From Methanosphaera sp. (lineage in GTDB: Archaea > Methanobacteriota > Methanobacteria > Methanobacteriales > Methanobacteriaceae), in the NCBI GenBank assembly GCA_017430835.1, contig JAFRMD010000105.1, forward strand, positions 1 to 32,294: a DNA stretch of 32,294 bases, given 5' to 3'. The position numbers and the translations under genes were made by a program. This document shows positions 7,481-15,189 of the stretch, piece by piece; position 1 is the first letter of the stretch, and each line of letters begins with the position of its first letter. Below the pieces are notes generated by a model. That model ran no database searches, was not told where the DNA came from, and worked only from the letters and a program-made list of their open reading frames with translations.

Positions 7481-8329
7481 TTAGTAAACAGTCAATTTTA
7501 TATCTTTTCTTGATTCCTTGTAGTGACCGGTTGATCCGGAAAGAATACTTATTGTATGTTTTCCTTTCTTAAGATTTGCAGAAAGTTTTAAATTGATTTT
7601 ACCATTAGTTACTTTAACTTCTTTTTTATAGGTAATGCCGTTAATTTTAACAGTTACCTTGTTACTGTCACGTATTGCCTTATTGTCTTCACCAAGAACA
7701 CTTGCTTTAAGAGTAAAAGTCTTCTTATTGGTTTTAATGTCACTTGCTTTAATTGTAGTACTGAATTTCTTAACCTTTACAGCAGCAGTTTTCTGAACTC
7801 TCTTATAAATATCAGCACTGTAGACTGCTGTAACCTTATAAGTCTTTGCAACCTTATTGCCTAACTTGTACTTAAGTGTAGCAACACCATTCTTAATACT
7901 AACTGTCTTATAGGTTTTACTGTTTACTTTAAACGTTACTTTACCTGATTTAATTATTGAACCATCCTTATTAGTAACTTTGGCTTTTACTGTTACGGTT
8001 GAAAACGGTTTAACATCAAATGTTTTCTGGTTTAATTTGATAACTGCCTCTTTTTTAACTACACTAAGTTTTCCAGAGTTACTTTTTGATCCTAAATAAT
8101 TATCATTTTCAGCAAATACTGCTGTAATAACGGAATTTTTATTAAACAATCCTTTAGTAGGAGTGTATTTTAGTGTTGCTTTACCATTTTTCACATCCAA
8201 ATAAACAGGATTTCCTTTACTGTCAGTAACTGATTTTCCATTAATCTTAAATAATACTTTACCCTCAGTGACAAATTTACCGTTAGCATCTTTAACAGTT
8301 GCTTTAAGTGTTGTAGATTCACCATCCAA
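7481..8329 (-). CDS. Adhesin segment 3: C-terminal Ig-like domains
   Basis: This is the last open segment of the broken adhesin gene. The ATG at 8329 is only the first Met after the break: the frame is open and family-like upstream to about 8470. It encodes about three beta-sandwich modules of 85-95 residues. One is around LKATVKDANGKFVTEGKVLFKING, one around VTVKAKVTNKDGSIIKSGKVTF, and a terminal one ends GKHTISILSGS...RKDIKLTVY. The last two modules are close relatives of the protein end encoded at 2-569 on the other strand. Confidence 0.6.
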   Translation of the reverse strand: MDGESTTLKATVKDANGKFVTEGKVLFKINGKSVTDSKGNPVYLDVKNGKATLKYTPTKGLFNKNSVITAVFAENDNYLGSKSNSGKLSVVKKEAVIKLNQKTFDVKPFSTVTVKAKVTNKDGSIIKSGKVTFKVNSKTYKTVSIKNGVATLKYKLGNKVAKTYKVTAVYSADIYKRVQKTAAVKVKKFSTTIKASDIKTNKKTFTLKASVLGEDNKAIRDSNKVTVKINGITYKKEVKVTNGKINLKLSANLKKGKHTISILSGSTGHYKESRKDIKLTVY

Positions 8330-8436
8330 TACTTTATTAGATACAACAGTAATTGTTGTTTTTATTTTTTCGTTTTTAACATTTATTTCAGTTTTATTAT
8401 TTGAACTTGTGTATTTATCGTCACCTTCAACTATTG

Positions 8437-11280
8437 CTAAAATGTTAAAAGTTCCATTATTTTTAGTAGTATATTGTATGAATATACTCCAGTATTATCA
8501 GTTTTGACATTAGCAATCTCATTGCCATCAAATAATATTGTTACATTAACATTAGTTAATGCATTGTTATTTTCATCTGTTACTTTTCCTTTAATAACTA
8601 TATCTTTATTTATTGTAGTATCTGATGCAGTGATGGTAATTTTTAATGATATTTTTGAAACATTGAAATTTGTATTGTTTAGACTGTTTGAATGAGTGTA
8701 ATTTCCTTCAAATACTGCCATAACATGGTTTTCACCTACCATTGTAGTTTTATAAAGGTATTTGAAGTTTCCTTTATCATCAGTTGTTACATTAACCGGA
8801 TTATTATTTATATATAATGTTACTACTGAATTTTTAATAGGATTATTGGTATCATCCATGAACTGTCCAGTTATAGTTGTTTTATCACCTATTTTAACAT
8901 CATTTGCATCAACTGTCAATGATGTTTTGTACATTTCTACATTAAATGTTGTACTATTGGTTACACCATTGTTATAAAATGTTTCATTAACTTTTACAAG
9001 AACATTTTGGGTGCCTATAACATTTGCTGAATATTTGAATGAATACATTCCATTTTTATCTGTAGTTGTATTGGCAATGTATGTGCCGTTAATGTATAAT
9101 TCAACTACTTGATTTGAAACATATGCTTTAGATCCATCCTCTTTATTAAAGTATACTATACCATTTATTTCTGTATTTTTTCCAACTTTAACATCATTTG
9201 CATCAACTGTTAACTTAAATTCATGAGGTATTACGAAAATATATAGGTTATTATAAAATTCTTCAATACCGTAACATTGTGACCCTTCTACCTGAGTAAC
9301 TACCATTTCAATTAGATAATTATCCTCAGAAACTGTGAATCCGTCAACATAACATTTTTCTTCATCATCTTCATAAGTATGTACTAAACTATAATTTTTA
9401 CCCTCATCACTATTATCAAGATAAATTGTTACATTTGCAAAGTCTGGAATATAATAATCAAATAATAATATACCTTGTTCAACAGAATTTACTACAATTT
9501 TCTTATCCTCTATCTTGAAATTTAGTGGAGTATTTTCATAGAAAACACAATTTGTTAGGTTCATACCATACCATGAATATATTACACTAGTCACATCTTC
9601 TGAATCATCACCATAAATAACCTTATTTGAGATGAAAACTGTATTATCTACCCAGGAATCTCCATCTCCACACATTATAGCAGAACCACCTTCTTCATCA
9701 GTATACAATTTATTTCCAGCAAATATACTATTATTTAATCTGAAATGAGTGGAAAATGTAGTGATAGCTCCACCTAGTTCACCTTTTGCGATGTTTTCTG
9801 TGAAATTAGAATAATCTACAATAAATGAATATTCATATCCATAAAAGTATACGGCAGAACCGCCATATTCTTCAATAGTTGATAAATATTCAATTAATGC
9901 CTCATAAACTCCATTTTTACTGAAACTAGTATGATTAAGTAGTAAATTATTACCTGTTGAGTATATTGCTCCACCACAAGATTCTTCTTCATTATTTGTA
10001 CAATTAAGAGGATAATTTCCATCAAAGTTAGTGTTAACAATTGTAACATAAAATTCAGGCAAAGAAGAATTAATATTTACTGCTCCACCATAATTTCCAC
10101 GATTCTTAATAAAATTTGAATTGTTTATATTCATATTATATTGAACGGCATCATCATCATAACTACTATAATAAAATATAGCTCCTCCACAAAATCCAGT
10201 ATTTGACTTAAAGTCACAATAATTTATATTAATATCTACGACATTATCGAGAACTATAGCTCCACCATATTTTGTAGTCTCCCATTCAGTTTTATATCCC
10301 TTTTCTTCAAAAACAGAATAACTAATGTTTAAAACACCATCAAAATCATCATCCGCATAACAAATAGCTGAACCTTCCATTGCTTTATTAGATTTGAAAA
10401 TGGAATTATTTATACTAACTGCTTTTATTTCTTCTATAAGAATTGCGCCACCGGCTTGTGAGTAATAATAGTATTCGAATTCTCCATTTGACGTAAACTC
10501 AGTATTATCCATATCAAGTATTCCATCGGCAGAAAGTACATATATTGCACCAGCTACTTCTGCATAGTTTGAATCAAAATGAGAATTATTTATCTTAACT
10601 ATTTTAACACCCGAAATAGCAATTGCACCACCATATTTTGAGCCTAAATAACTATATCCGTCTTCTTTTATTCCATTTGACTTAAACACAGTATTATTTA
10701 TATCAAGTATTCCATCAGTAGCTCCATATTTTATGGCACCACCAAAATATGCAAAGTTTGAATCAAATAGCGAATCAGATATTGTCAAGTTTGTGTCATC
10801 TGCAAATATTGCTCCACCATAACCTTGAGGCATAAACTGATCATTATTAGAGTCGTAATTATAATTTGATTTGAAATTACAATTGTTAACTTTTACATCT
10901 GAATTTTCACAATAGAAAGCTCCACCCTTAAAGTCAGTACGACCCAAATCTGTACTAGCTCCATTAGATTCAAAGTTACAATAATTTAATGTGACATTTG
11001 CATCAGTTACATACAATGGTCCCGTTAAAATATAATAACTATTATGAGTATTATCTGTGAAATTCACATTATTTAATGTTAAATTTCCTGATTTATAATT
11101 TAAAGTACCTAAATAGGAAGTACAGTTTGCAATTGTTAAATCATTAATAACAAGACTTGGAGTATTTTCAGATTTTAGGAATAATTTTTCATCTGCTCCA
11201 TCAATTGTTCTTCCATTACCATTAATGACTAACTTTTTAATGTTTTCATTAACTTCTATTTGATCTGTGTTAATTGTATT
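8437..11280 (-). CDS. Adhesin segment 2: right-handed beta-helix and Ig-like repeats
   Basis: The open frame spans 11280-8437, and its first Met is at 11067. The N-terminal two-thirds is a parallel beta-helix of Pmp/adhesin type. It has many turns of the pattern NNS.F..N.A..GGAI, with GGAIFADD, GGAIKYGA, GGAIAISG, GGAILIEE, GGAIVLDN and GGAIFYYS visible. The rest consists of about three Ig-like modules that begin LTVDANDVKVGK, LTVDANDVKIGD and ITITASDTTINK. It is rich in Asn and N-X-S/T sequons. The frame ends early at 8437 because of the break at 8460-8464. Confidence 0.65.
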   Translation of the reverse strand, partial: NTINTDQIEVNENIKKLVINGNGRTIDGADEKLFLKSENTPSLVINDLTIANCTSYLGTLNYKSGNLTLNNVNFTDNTHNSYYILTGPLYVTDANVTLNYCNFESNGASTDLGRTDFKGGAFYCENSDVKVNNCNFKSNYNYDSNNDQFMPQGYGGAIFADDTNLTISDSLFDSNFAYFGGAIKYGATDGILDINNTVFKSNGIKEDGYSYLGSKYGGAIAISGVKIVKINNSHFDSNYAEVAGAIYVLSADGILDMDNTEFTSNGEFEYYYYSQAGGAILIEEIKAVSINNSIFKSNKAMEGSAICYADDDFDGVLNISYSVFEEKGYKTEWETTKYGGAIVLDNVVDININYCDFKSNTGFCGGAIFYYSSYDDDAVQYNMNINNSNFIKNRGNYGGAVNINSSLPEFYVTIVNTNFDGNYPLNCTNNEEESCGGAIYSTGNNLLLNHTSFSKNGVYEALIEYLSTIEEYGGSAVYFYGYEYSFIVDYSNFTENIAKGELGGAITTFSTHFRLNNSIFAGNKLYTDEEGGSAIMCGDGDSWVDNTVFISNKVIYGDDSEDVTSVIYSWYGMNLTNCVFYENTPLNFKIEDKKIVVNSVEQGILLFDYYIPDFANVTIYLDNSDEGKNYSLVHTYEDDEEKCYVDGFTVSEDNYLIEMVVTQVEGSQCYGIEEFYNNLYIFVIPHEFKLTVDANDVKVGKNTEINGIVYFNKEDGSKAYVSNQVVELYINGTYIANTTTDKNGMYSFKYSANVIGTQNVLVKVNETFYNNGVTNSTTFNVEMYKTSLTVDANDVKIGDKTTITGQFMDDTNNPIKNSVVTLYINNNPVNVTTDDKGNFKYLYKTTMVGENHVMAVFEGNYTHSNSLNNTNFNVSKISLKITITASDTTINKDIVIKGKVTDENNNALTNVNVTILFDGNEIANVKTDNTGVYSYNILLKIMELLTF

Positions 11281-11639
11281 TTATCGTCACCGTTAAGAGA
11301 TACTGTTAAATCATCATCAGTACTTGTCGTAAGCGTGTTATATAACTCTTCATAATTGTTAATATCCTTTTGTGTTGCTGTTTTAACATTTTTATTAACT
11401 TTTTTAGTAACGTTACTTTTTGTTTTCTCTTTTGTAACCTTTTTAGTTACATTTGTAACTTTATTCTTTGAAACTTGCTTATTCATATTAGTTGTAGGAC
11501 TTTTAACAATTTTCTTATCCTTAACATCTTTTGAAAGTGTTGTATCGTCACTAGCAGCTGCTACTGACAAACTCAACAACAATATTATTATAAGCCCAAC
11601 AAAGAACAGATTCCTTCTTGAAATTATAACCACCTTCAT
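11256..11639 (-). CDS. Adhesin segment 1: signal peptide and Lys/Thr linker
   Basis: The 127-codon open segment begins with ISRRNLFFVGLIIILLLSLSVAAAS, a typical signal peptide with a cleavage site near AAAS. A Lys/Thr/Val-rich linker (VTKKVTKEKTKSNVTKK) follows, then the start of the beta-helix domain (NYEELYNTLTTS...LTVSLNGDDK). It stops at 11256 because of a frameshift. In the other frame the product continues as QIEVNENIKKLVINGNG, the expected next strand of this family. No clear Shine-Dalgarno site precedes the ATG at 11639; GGTGG lies just inside the coding sequence, so a slightly later non-ATG start cannot be excluded. Confidence 0.6.
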   Translation of the reverse strand: MKVVIISRRNLFFVGLIIILLLSLSVAAASDDTTLSKDVKDKKIVKSPTTNMNKQVSKNKVTNVTKKVTKEKTKSNVTKKVNKNVKTATQKDINNYEELYNTLTTSTDDDLTVSLNGDDKIQLTQIK

Positions 11640-11934
11640 ATTTACTTTTTAATTAAAAATTTATCAATTCATGAATAGAGCATTATCTATTACAGATAAC
11701 ATTAATATTTCTACAATAATTCATAAAAATATAATAAACTTATTAATTATTACTATATTAAACTTAATAAAATATAAGAATATCCCAAATTATTATGAAA
11801 ACAAGTAGTGATGAATCTGATAATTGATTAATAAATATTTTTCTAGTATTTAAGTATGTTATTATTATTTATTGAAAAAAATTATTAGATAGTAATAACA
11901 TAATAATTATTATATAAATTATGGCTGGTTTATT
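11640..11934. other. Divergent promoter region between the adhesin and corA
   Basis: This is A/T-rich sequence serving both directions. TTATCT at 11683-11688 and AGATAA at 11694-11699 form an inverted repeat about 45-60 bp upstream of the adhesin ATG and could be an operator. TATA-like sequence is so frequent here that I do not assign one. Confidence 0.4.
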
Positions 11935-12840
11935 ATGTATTACCTAATAGATGAAACTTTAATAGAATGTAGTAGAGAAGATCTTGCATTTGATAAACAA
12001 TTTGTTGCCATACTTACACCAAATGAATGGTCTTTAGAAAAAGAATCTTTTGACATGGGTTTTGAGTTCGATGTTAATTTTAAAAGAATATTAGTTACTG
12101 AAGCGGTCACCAACTACGATTCTATTACTGGGACATTCTGCATACCAGACCGAAAAGATTTTGAAAACGATTTTAAATTTGCTTTTGCTCTTGACGAAAA
12201 AGGTATTGTTTTTATTGATGAAGGTGATACCGCTGAAAAGTATATTAATCGTTTTAAAAATAGAAAAAAACGTTTTCCTTGTTTAGAACGTTTCATTTAT
12301 GACTTTTTGATTCAAATTGTTAAAAGAGATTTGAACCTTATGGAACGTTATGAAAGAGAATTAGATACTATTGAGGATAAAATTGAGCTTGATGAAGAAT
12401 TTAATCTTAGCCGCATGAACGAAATTCGTACAGATGTTGGAGATCTTAGCAACCACTATGAACAGCTTATCGACATGACCGAAGTTTTTGAATCTAATGA
12501 AAATGACTTCTTTAAAGATACTAATCTTCGTTATTTCAGACTATACCTTAATAAATTAGATCGGCTAAATGATAAAACCACTTTTATCCGAGAATATACC
12601 AAACAGATTCGTGATATCTACCGAACCCACATAGATATTAAACAGAACAGAACCATTACTGTTTTAACAATCGTTACTACCATTTGTAGTCCTCTTACTT
12701 TAATTGTGGGATGGTATGGTATGAACTTTAGGCACATGCCCGAACTTGATTATAGTTGGAGTTATCCCTTAGTTTTTATAACTTCACTGATGATTGTTAT
12801 TTGTAGTTTAGTATACTTTAGGATGAAAAAAATTATTTAA
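11935..12840 (+). CDS. corA: CorA-family divalent cation (Mg/Co/Ni) transporter
   Basis: The 301-residue protein has a large N-terminal cytoplasmic alpha/beta domain and a long helical stalk (about residues 110-225, KRDLNLMERYERELDTIEDKIE onward). Two C-terminal membrane helices follow, with the signature YGMNF at residues 261-265 just after the first. A short basic tail (RMKKII) ends the protein, as usual in CorA. The pentameric channel imports Mg(II) and sometimes Co(II) or Ni(II). The length is normal. The ATG at 11935 follows CTGGTTT, a weak ribosome site; the ATG at 11921 is out of frame. It is transcribed divergently from the adhesin gene and appears monocistronic. Nickel uptake would matter to a methanogen, but the substrate cannot be read from sequence. 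Confidence 0.88.
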   Translation: MYYLIDETLIECSREDLAFDKQFVAILTPNEWSLEKESFDMGFEFDVNFKRILVTEAVTNYDSITGTFCIPDRKDFENDFKFAFALDEKGIVFIDEGDTAEKYINRFKNRKKRFPCLERFIYDFLIQIVKRDLNLMERYERELDTIEDKIELDEEFNLSRMNEIRTDVGDLSNHYEQLIDMTEVFESNENDFFKDTNLRYFRLYLNKLDRLNDKTTFIREYTKQIRDIYRTHIDIKQNRTITVLTIVTTICSPLTLIVGWYGMNFRHMPELDYSWSYPLVFITSLMIVICSLVYFRMKKII

Positions 12841-12921
12841 TATCCTATATTCAAGTACTTAACCACCATTCTCATCTTAACTATTTTAATGAATTAATTT
12901 ATTATTATTTTAAAGATTTCT

Positions 12922-13167
12922 TTATATTAATCCATGAATCATCCTTAATGCATCAAGCAATCCATGACTATATTCTATACATCCAAATGCTGTTCTCATG
13001 TCTTCCTTTTCCAGATAATATTTGGAATCATTCATATAATCCACTGCTCTGTCATATACTTCCTTTTGCTTATCTATGAAGGTAATATCTTCAACTTGTT
13101 TTAAGTTTCTTTCCAGTTTTTGTATGTCTATTGTTATTTTTTCTTTACTTTCTAGGTCGTTAGTCAT
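12922..13167 (-). CDS. DUF357-family small protein
   Basis: The 81-residue protein is predicted to be two or three helices. The C-terminal half (VYDRAVDYMNDSKYYLEKEDMRTAFGCIEYSHGLLDALRMI, shown here only by its key elements D-x3-Y-L, A-F-x3-E-Y and G-L-L-D-A) fits DUF357, a family largely confined to archaea whose function is unknown. The frame extends to a GTG at 13176, but GTGAT at 13172-13176 is better read as the ribosome site for the ATG at 13167. It is the only gene on this stretch of the minus strand before the SDR gene upstream, and is separated from it by 168 bp. It is probably cytoplasmic. Confidence 0.7.
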   Translation of the reverse strand: MTNDLESKEKITIDIQKLERNLKQVEDITFIDKQKEVYDRAVDYMNDSKYYLEKEDMRTAFGCIEYSHGLLDALRMIHGLI

Positions 13168-13344
13168 TATTATCACTAATAATTATATTTATTTTCTAAT
13201 TTTTTATAATTTTGTTTTCAAAGCATTATTTTATTCCATTTATTAAAAAAATGAATTGAAAAATGTCTATTGCTTATAAGATAAGATGTTAATAGTAATA
13301 TGCTTTGGGAAAAAAAGTTGGAGGAGATGAAAAATTTTTCGTAA

Positions 13345-14085
13345 TTATTGTAATACGAATCCACCGTTTGGAGAGATCACTTGTCCTGTAAGGTATCCTG
13401 CTTCTAGAATGTAACCTAATGCTCCTGCAATATCTTTCACATCACCAATTCTTCCTATTGGTATTGTTGCTGCAAGTGCATTTAATTCATCCTGATTTAC
13501 TCCACGTAACATGTCAGTCATTATCATTCCAGGTGCAATTGCATTTACTCTTACTTTTCTTGGTGCAAATTCTAGTGCTAAAGCTCTTACTAAACCAATT
13601 ACTCCTGTTTTTGCTGCACAGTAATCTGCTTGGTTTATTACTCCAGTCATTCCACCAACTGAAGCTGTACAAACTATTGCTGTTTCACGATCTACCATGT
13701 ATGGAAGTGCTAAGTGACTCATGTGCATCATACTTACAAGGTTTGTGTTAATTACTCTTTCATAGTCTTCTGGTTGTAAGTCTATAAAGTTACAGTTGTT
13801 TGTAATTCCTGCATTATTTACTAATGCATCAATTTGGTCTCCGAAAGTTTCAATTGTTGTATCTACTAGTTTTTTACAGTCTTCAAATTTACTTACATCT
13901 GCTTGTACTGCAATTGCTTCTACCCCATAATCTGATTTTATTTGTTCTATGAGTTCTTCTGTAATTGCTTTTGAAGAGTCGCTTCTGTAGTTGATTGCTA
14001 CATTGTATCCTAATTCACCTAATTTAAGTGCCATTGCTTTTCCGATTCCTCTTGATCCACCGGTAATAATTGCATTTTTTGCCAT
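13345..14085 (-). CDS. SDR oxidoreductase, FabG-like 3-oxoacyl-ACP reductase family
   Basis: The 246-residue classical short-chain dehydrogenase has the cofactor motif TGGSRGIG at residues 8-15, an Arg after the second strand (NYRSD, Arg34) that favours NADPH, NNAG at 90-93, and a catalytic set Asn115, Ser142, Tyr155 and Lys159 (YCAAK). The end GQVISPNGG is typical of FabG relatives. Archaea lack bacterial fatty acid synthesis, so the substrate is uncertain; reduction of a keto group in cofactor, lipid or sugar metabolism is possible. GGAGAT lies 8 nt upstream of the ATG and a TATA-like stretch at about 14107-14125 suggests its own promoter. The methyltransferase gene lies 109 bp upstream on the same strand. 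Confidence 0.85.
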   Translation of the reverse strand: MAKNAIITGGSRGIGKAMALKLGELGYNVAINYRSDSSKAITEELIEQIKSDYGVEAIAVQADVSKFEDCKKLVDTTIETFGDQIDALVNNAGITNNCNFIDLQPEDYERVINTNLVSMMHMSHLALPYMVDRETAIVCTASVGGMTGVINQADYCAAKTGVIGLVRALALEFAPRKVRVNAIAPGMIMTDMLRGVNQDELNALAATIPIGRIGDVKDIAGALGYILEAGYLTGQVISPNGGFVLQ

Positions 14086-14194
14086 TTATATCTATCTCCA
14101 TAATATATTTTTATATTTAACAATTATCTTTTTATTTTTTATTACTTATATACATTAAGAAAATTTGTAATGATTAATTATTATATATTTTGTA

Positions 14195-14905
14195 TTATTT
14201 TTTAGCCACAACACACACCCATTCAGGACTGTCATGATGATCATCATCCCAATTTTCATCACAAAAAGTATCCTCCACCAGTTCTTCAGAACAATTACCC
14301 TTATTTACGCGTTTAATTAATTCTTTAGACTCTTCAAGCTTTCTAATATAAATGTCCATTGAAGAAAAACCAGCTTCTTCCAAATACTCTCTTAATTCAA
14401 TGTCAGTATAAAATTTACAATTTTCTTCCCTACTAATTTGCACCAATCTTTCATCATGATATCCATTAGCTGTAAGTACTATTACAAAACTGCCACCCTC
14501 CGTTAGTACTCTTTTTACTTCCTTAAACGAATCCACAATATCTGGCCAGAAATAAACTGTTTCAAAAGCCGTAACCCAATCAAAAATTTCATCATCAAAA
14601 GGCAAATTCTGTACATTTGCTTCCTCTATAATTACTTCTCCCTTATCAACAGATTCCTGATTTAATTTTTTACTCATTGATACACTGGTTTTACTATAGT
14701 CTACCCCATAAGTTTTTGCTTTCGATGATTTTTGATGCAATCGTTTAACATTTATTCCACCACCACAACCCACATCAAGTATTACGTCATCTTCTCTAAT
14801 ATCAAAATGAGACATAGCCCAATAAGAAACTGAGGTATGATCTTTGTTCATTCGTTCTAATGTTTTTTCTCCTTCCTTTCCTTCTGGTTTTCCTACATTT
14901 CCCAT
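14195..14905 (-). CDS. Class I SAM-dependent methyltransferase
   Basis: The 236-residue protein has motif I VILDVGCGGG at residues 41-50 and the acidic residue binding the ribose of SAM in GVDYS (Asp69). NLPFDDEIFDWVTAF lies around 100-114 and VLTEGGSFVIV around 133-143, the order of a Methyltransf_11/25 fold. An N-terminal extension (EKTLERMNKDHTSVSYWAM) resembles family members that act on small molecules. The C-terminus is His/Asp-rich (ENWDDDHHDSPEW). The substrate is unknown. A GATGAT ribosome site lies a few bases before the ATG. It lies divergent to the UvrA-like gene, with about 284 bp between. Confidence 0.8.
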   Translation of the reverse strand: MGNVGKPEGKEGEKTLERMNKDHTSVSYWAMSHFDIREDDVILDVGCGGGINVKRLHQKSSKAKTYGVDYSKTSVSMSKKLNQESVDKGEVIIEEANVQNLPFDDEIFDWVTAFETVYFWPDIVDSFKEVKRVLTEGGSFVIVLTANGYHDERLVQISREENCKFYTDIELREYLEEAGFSSMDIYIRKLEESKELIKRVNKGNCSEELVEDTFCDENWDDDHHDSPEWVCVVAKK

Positions 14906-15090
14906 GTTATCATCTTAAAAATATTATTTCCAGTATCTTTCAATAATATGTTAATTATTTTTTCATAAATAAACATTCATATCTTACTTTGTTAATTAAT
15001 ATCCTTAACTTTTTTGAGAATAAAAAATAAAGAAAAATATTATAAAACAATTAATAGAAAAATAAAACATAAATGAAAAAGAAGTTGACA

Positions 15091-15117
15091 ACATATATAA
15101 TTCTTCTATAGAATTAT
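15091..15117 (+). promoter_or_regulatory. TATA box with adjoining 8-bp inverted repeat before the UvrA-like gene
   Basis: ACATATATAA at 15091-15100 is a good archaeal TATA box. An inverted repeat ATAATTCT (15097-15104) / AGAATTAT (15110-15117) with a 5-base spacer overlaps its downstream end. Protein bound there would block TBP/TFB or polymerase, so this is a candidate operator for the UvrA-like gene, which starts 73 bp further on. The other flank leads to a methyltransferase gene on the minus strand. Confidence 0.45.
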
Positions 15118-15189
15118 TAAAAGATTTAATTGTAAACAAAATTAAACATCCTTTTAATTAATAATACAAATAATTTTTTGGTGAATAAC

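Larger units (their letters stand above)
7481..11639 (-). pseudogene. Adhesin-like Asn/Thr-rich surface protein gene broken by two frameshifts
   Basis: Three minus-strand open segments in different frames join into one gene of about 1385 codons: 11639-11256 (signal peptide and linker), 11280-8437 (beta-helix and Ig-like domains) and about 8470-7481 (C-terminal Ig-like domains). The first junction lies at 11259-11273, where an ACACA repeat on the minus strand (11266-11270) suggests a CA slip. The second lies in the T run 8460-8464, where one extra base would restore LLKNNGTFNILAIVEG. Sequence on both sides of each break is intact and family-like, so decay is recent, reversible (phase variation) or a read error. 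The intact family comprises exported adhesins thought to mediate cell-cell or host attachment. No sortase motif is seen, and anchoring may use the C-terminal modules shared with the gene at 2-569. Confidence 0.8.

Noticed and set aside
8268..8977. Plus-strand frames opposite the adhesin (8268-8507, 8474-8695, 8762-8977)
   Set aside because: They are hydrophobic antisense shadows of the Ig-like domains and have no start signals of their own.
13313..13345. Tiny ORF with GGAGGAG just before its ATG (six codons)
   Set aside because: The ribosome site directly abuts the ATG and the product would be 5 residues; it is probably chance within the end of the SDR transcript.
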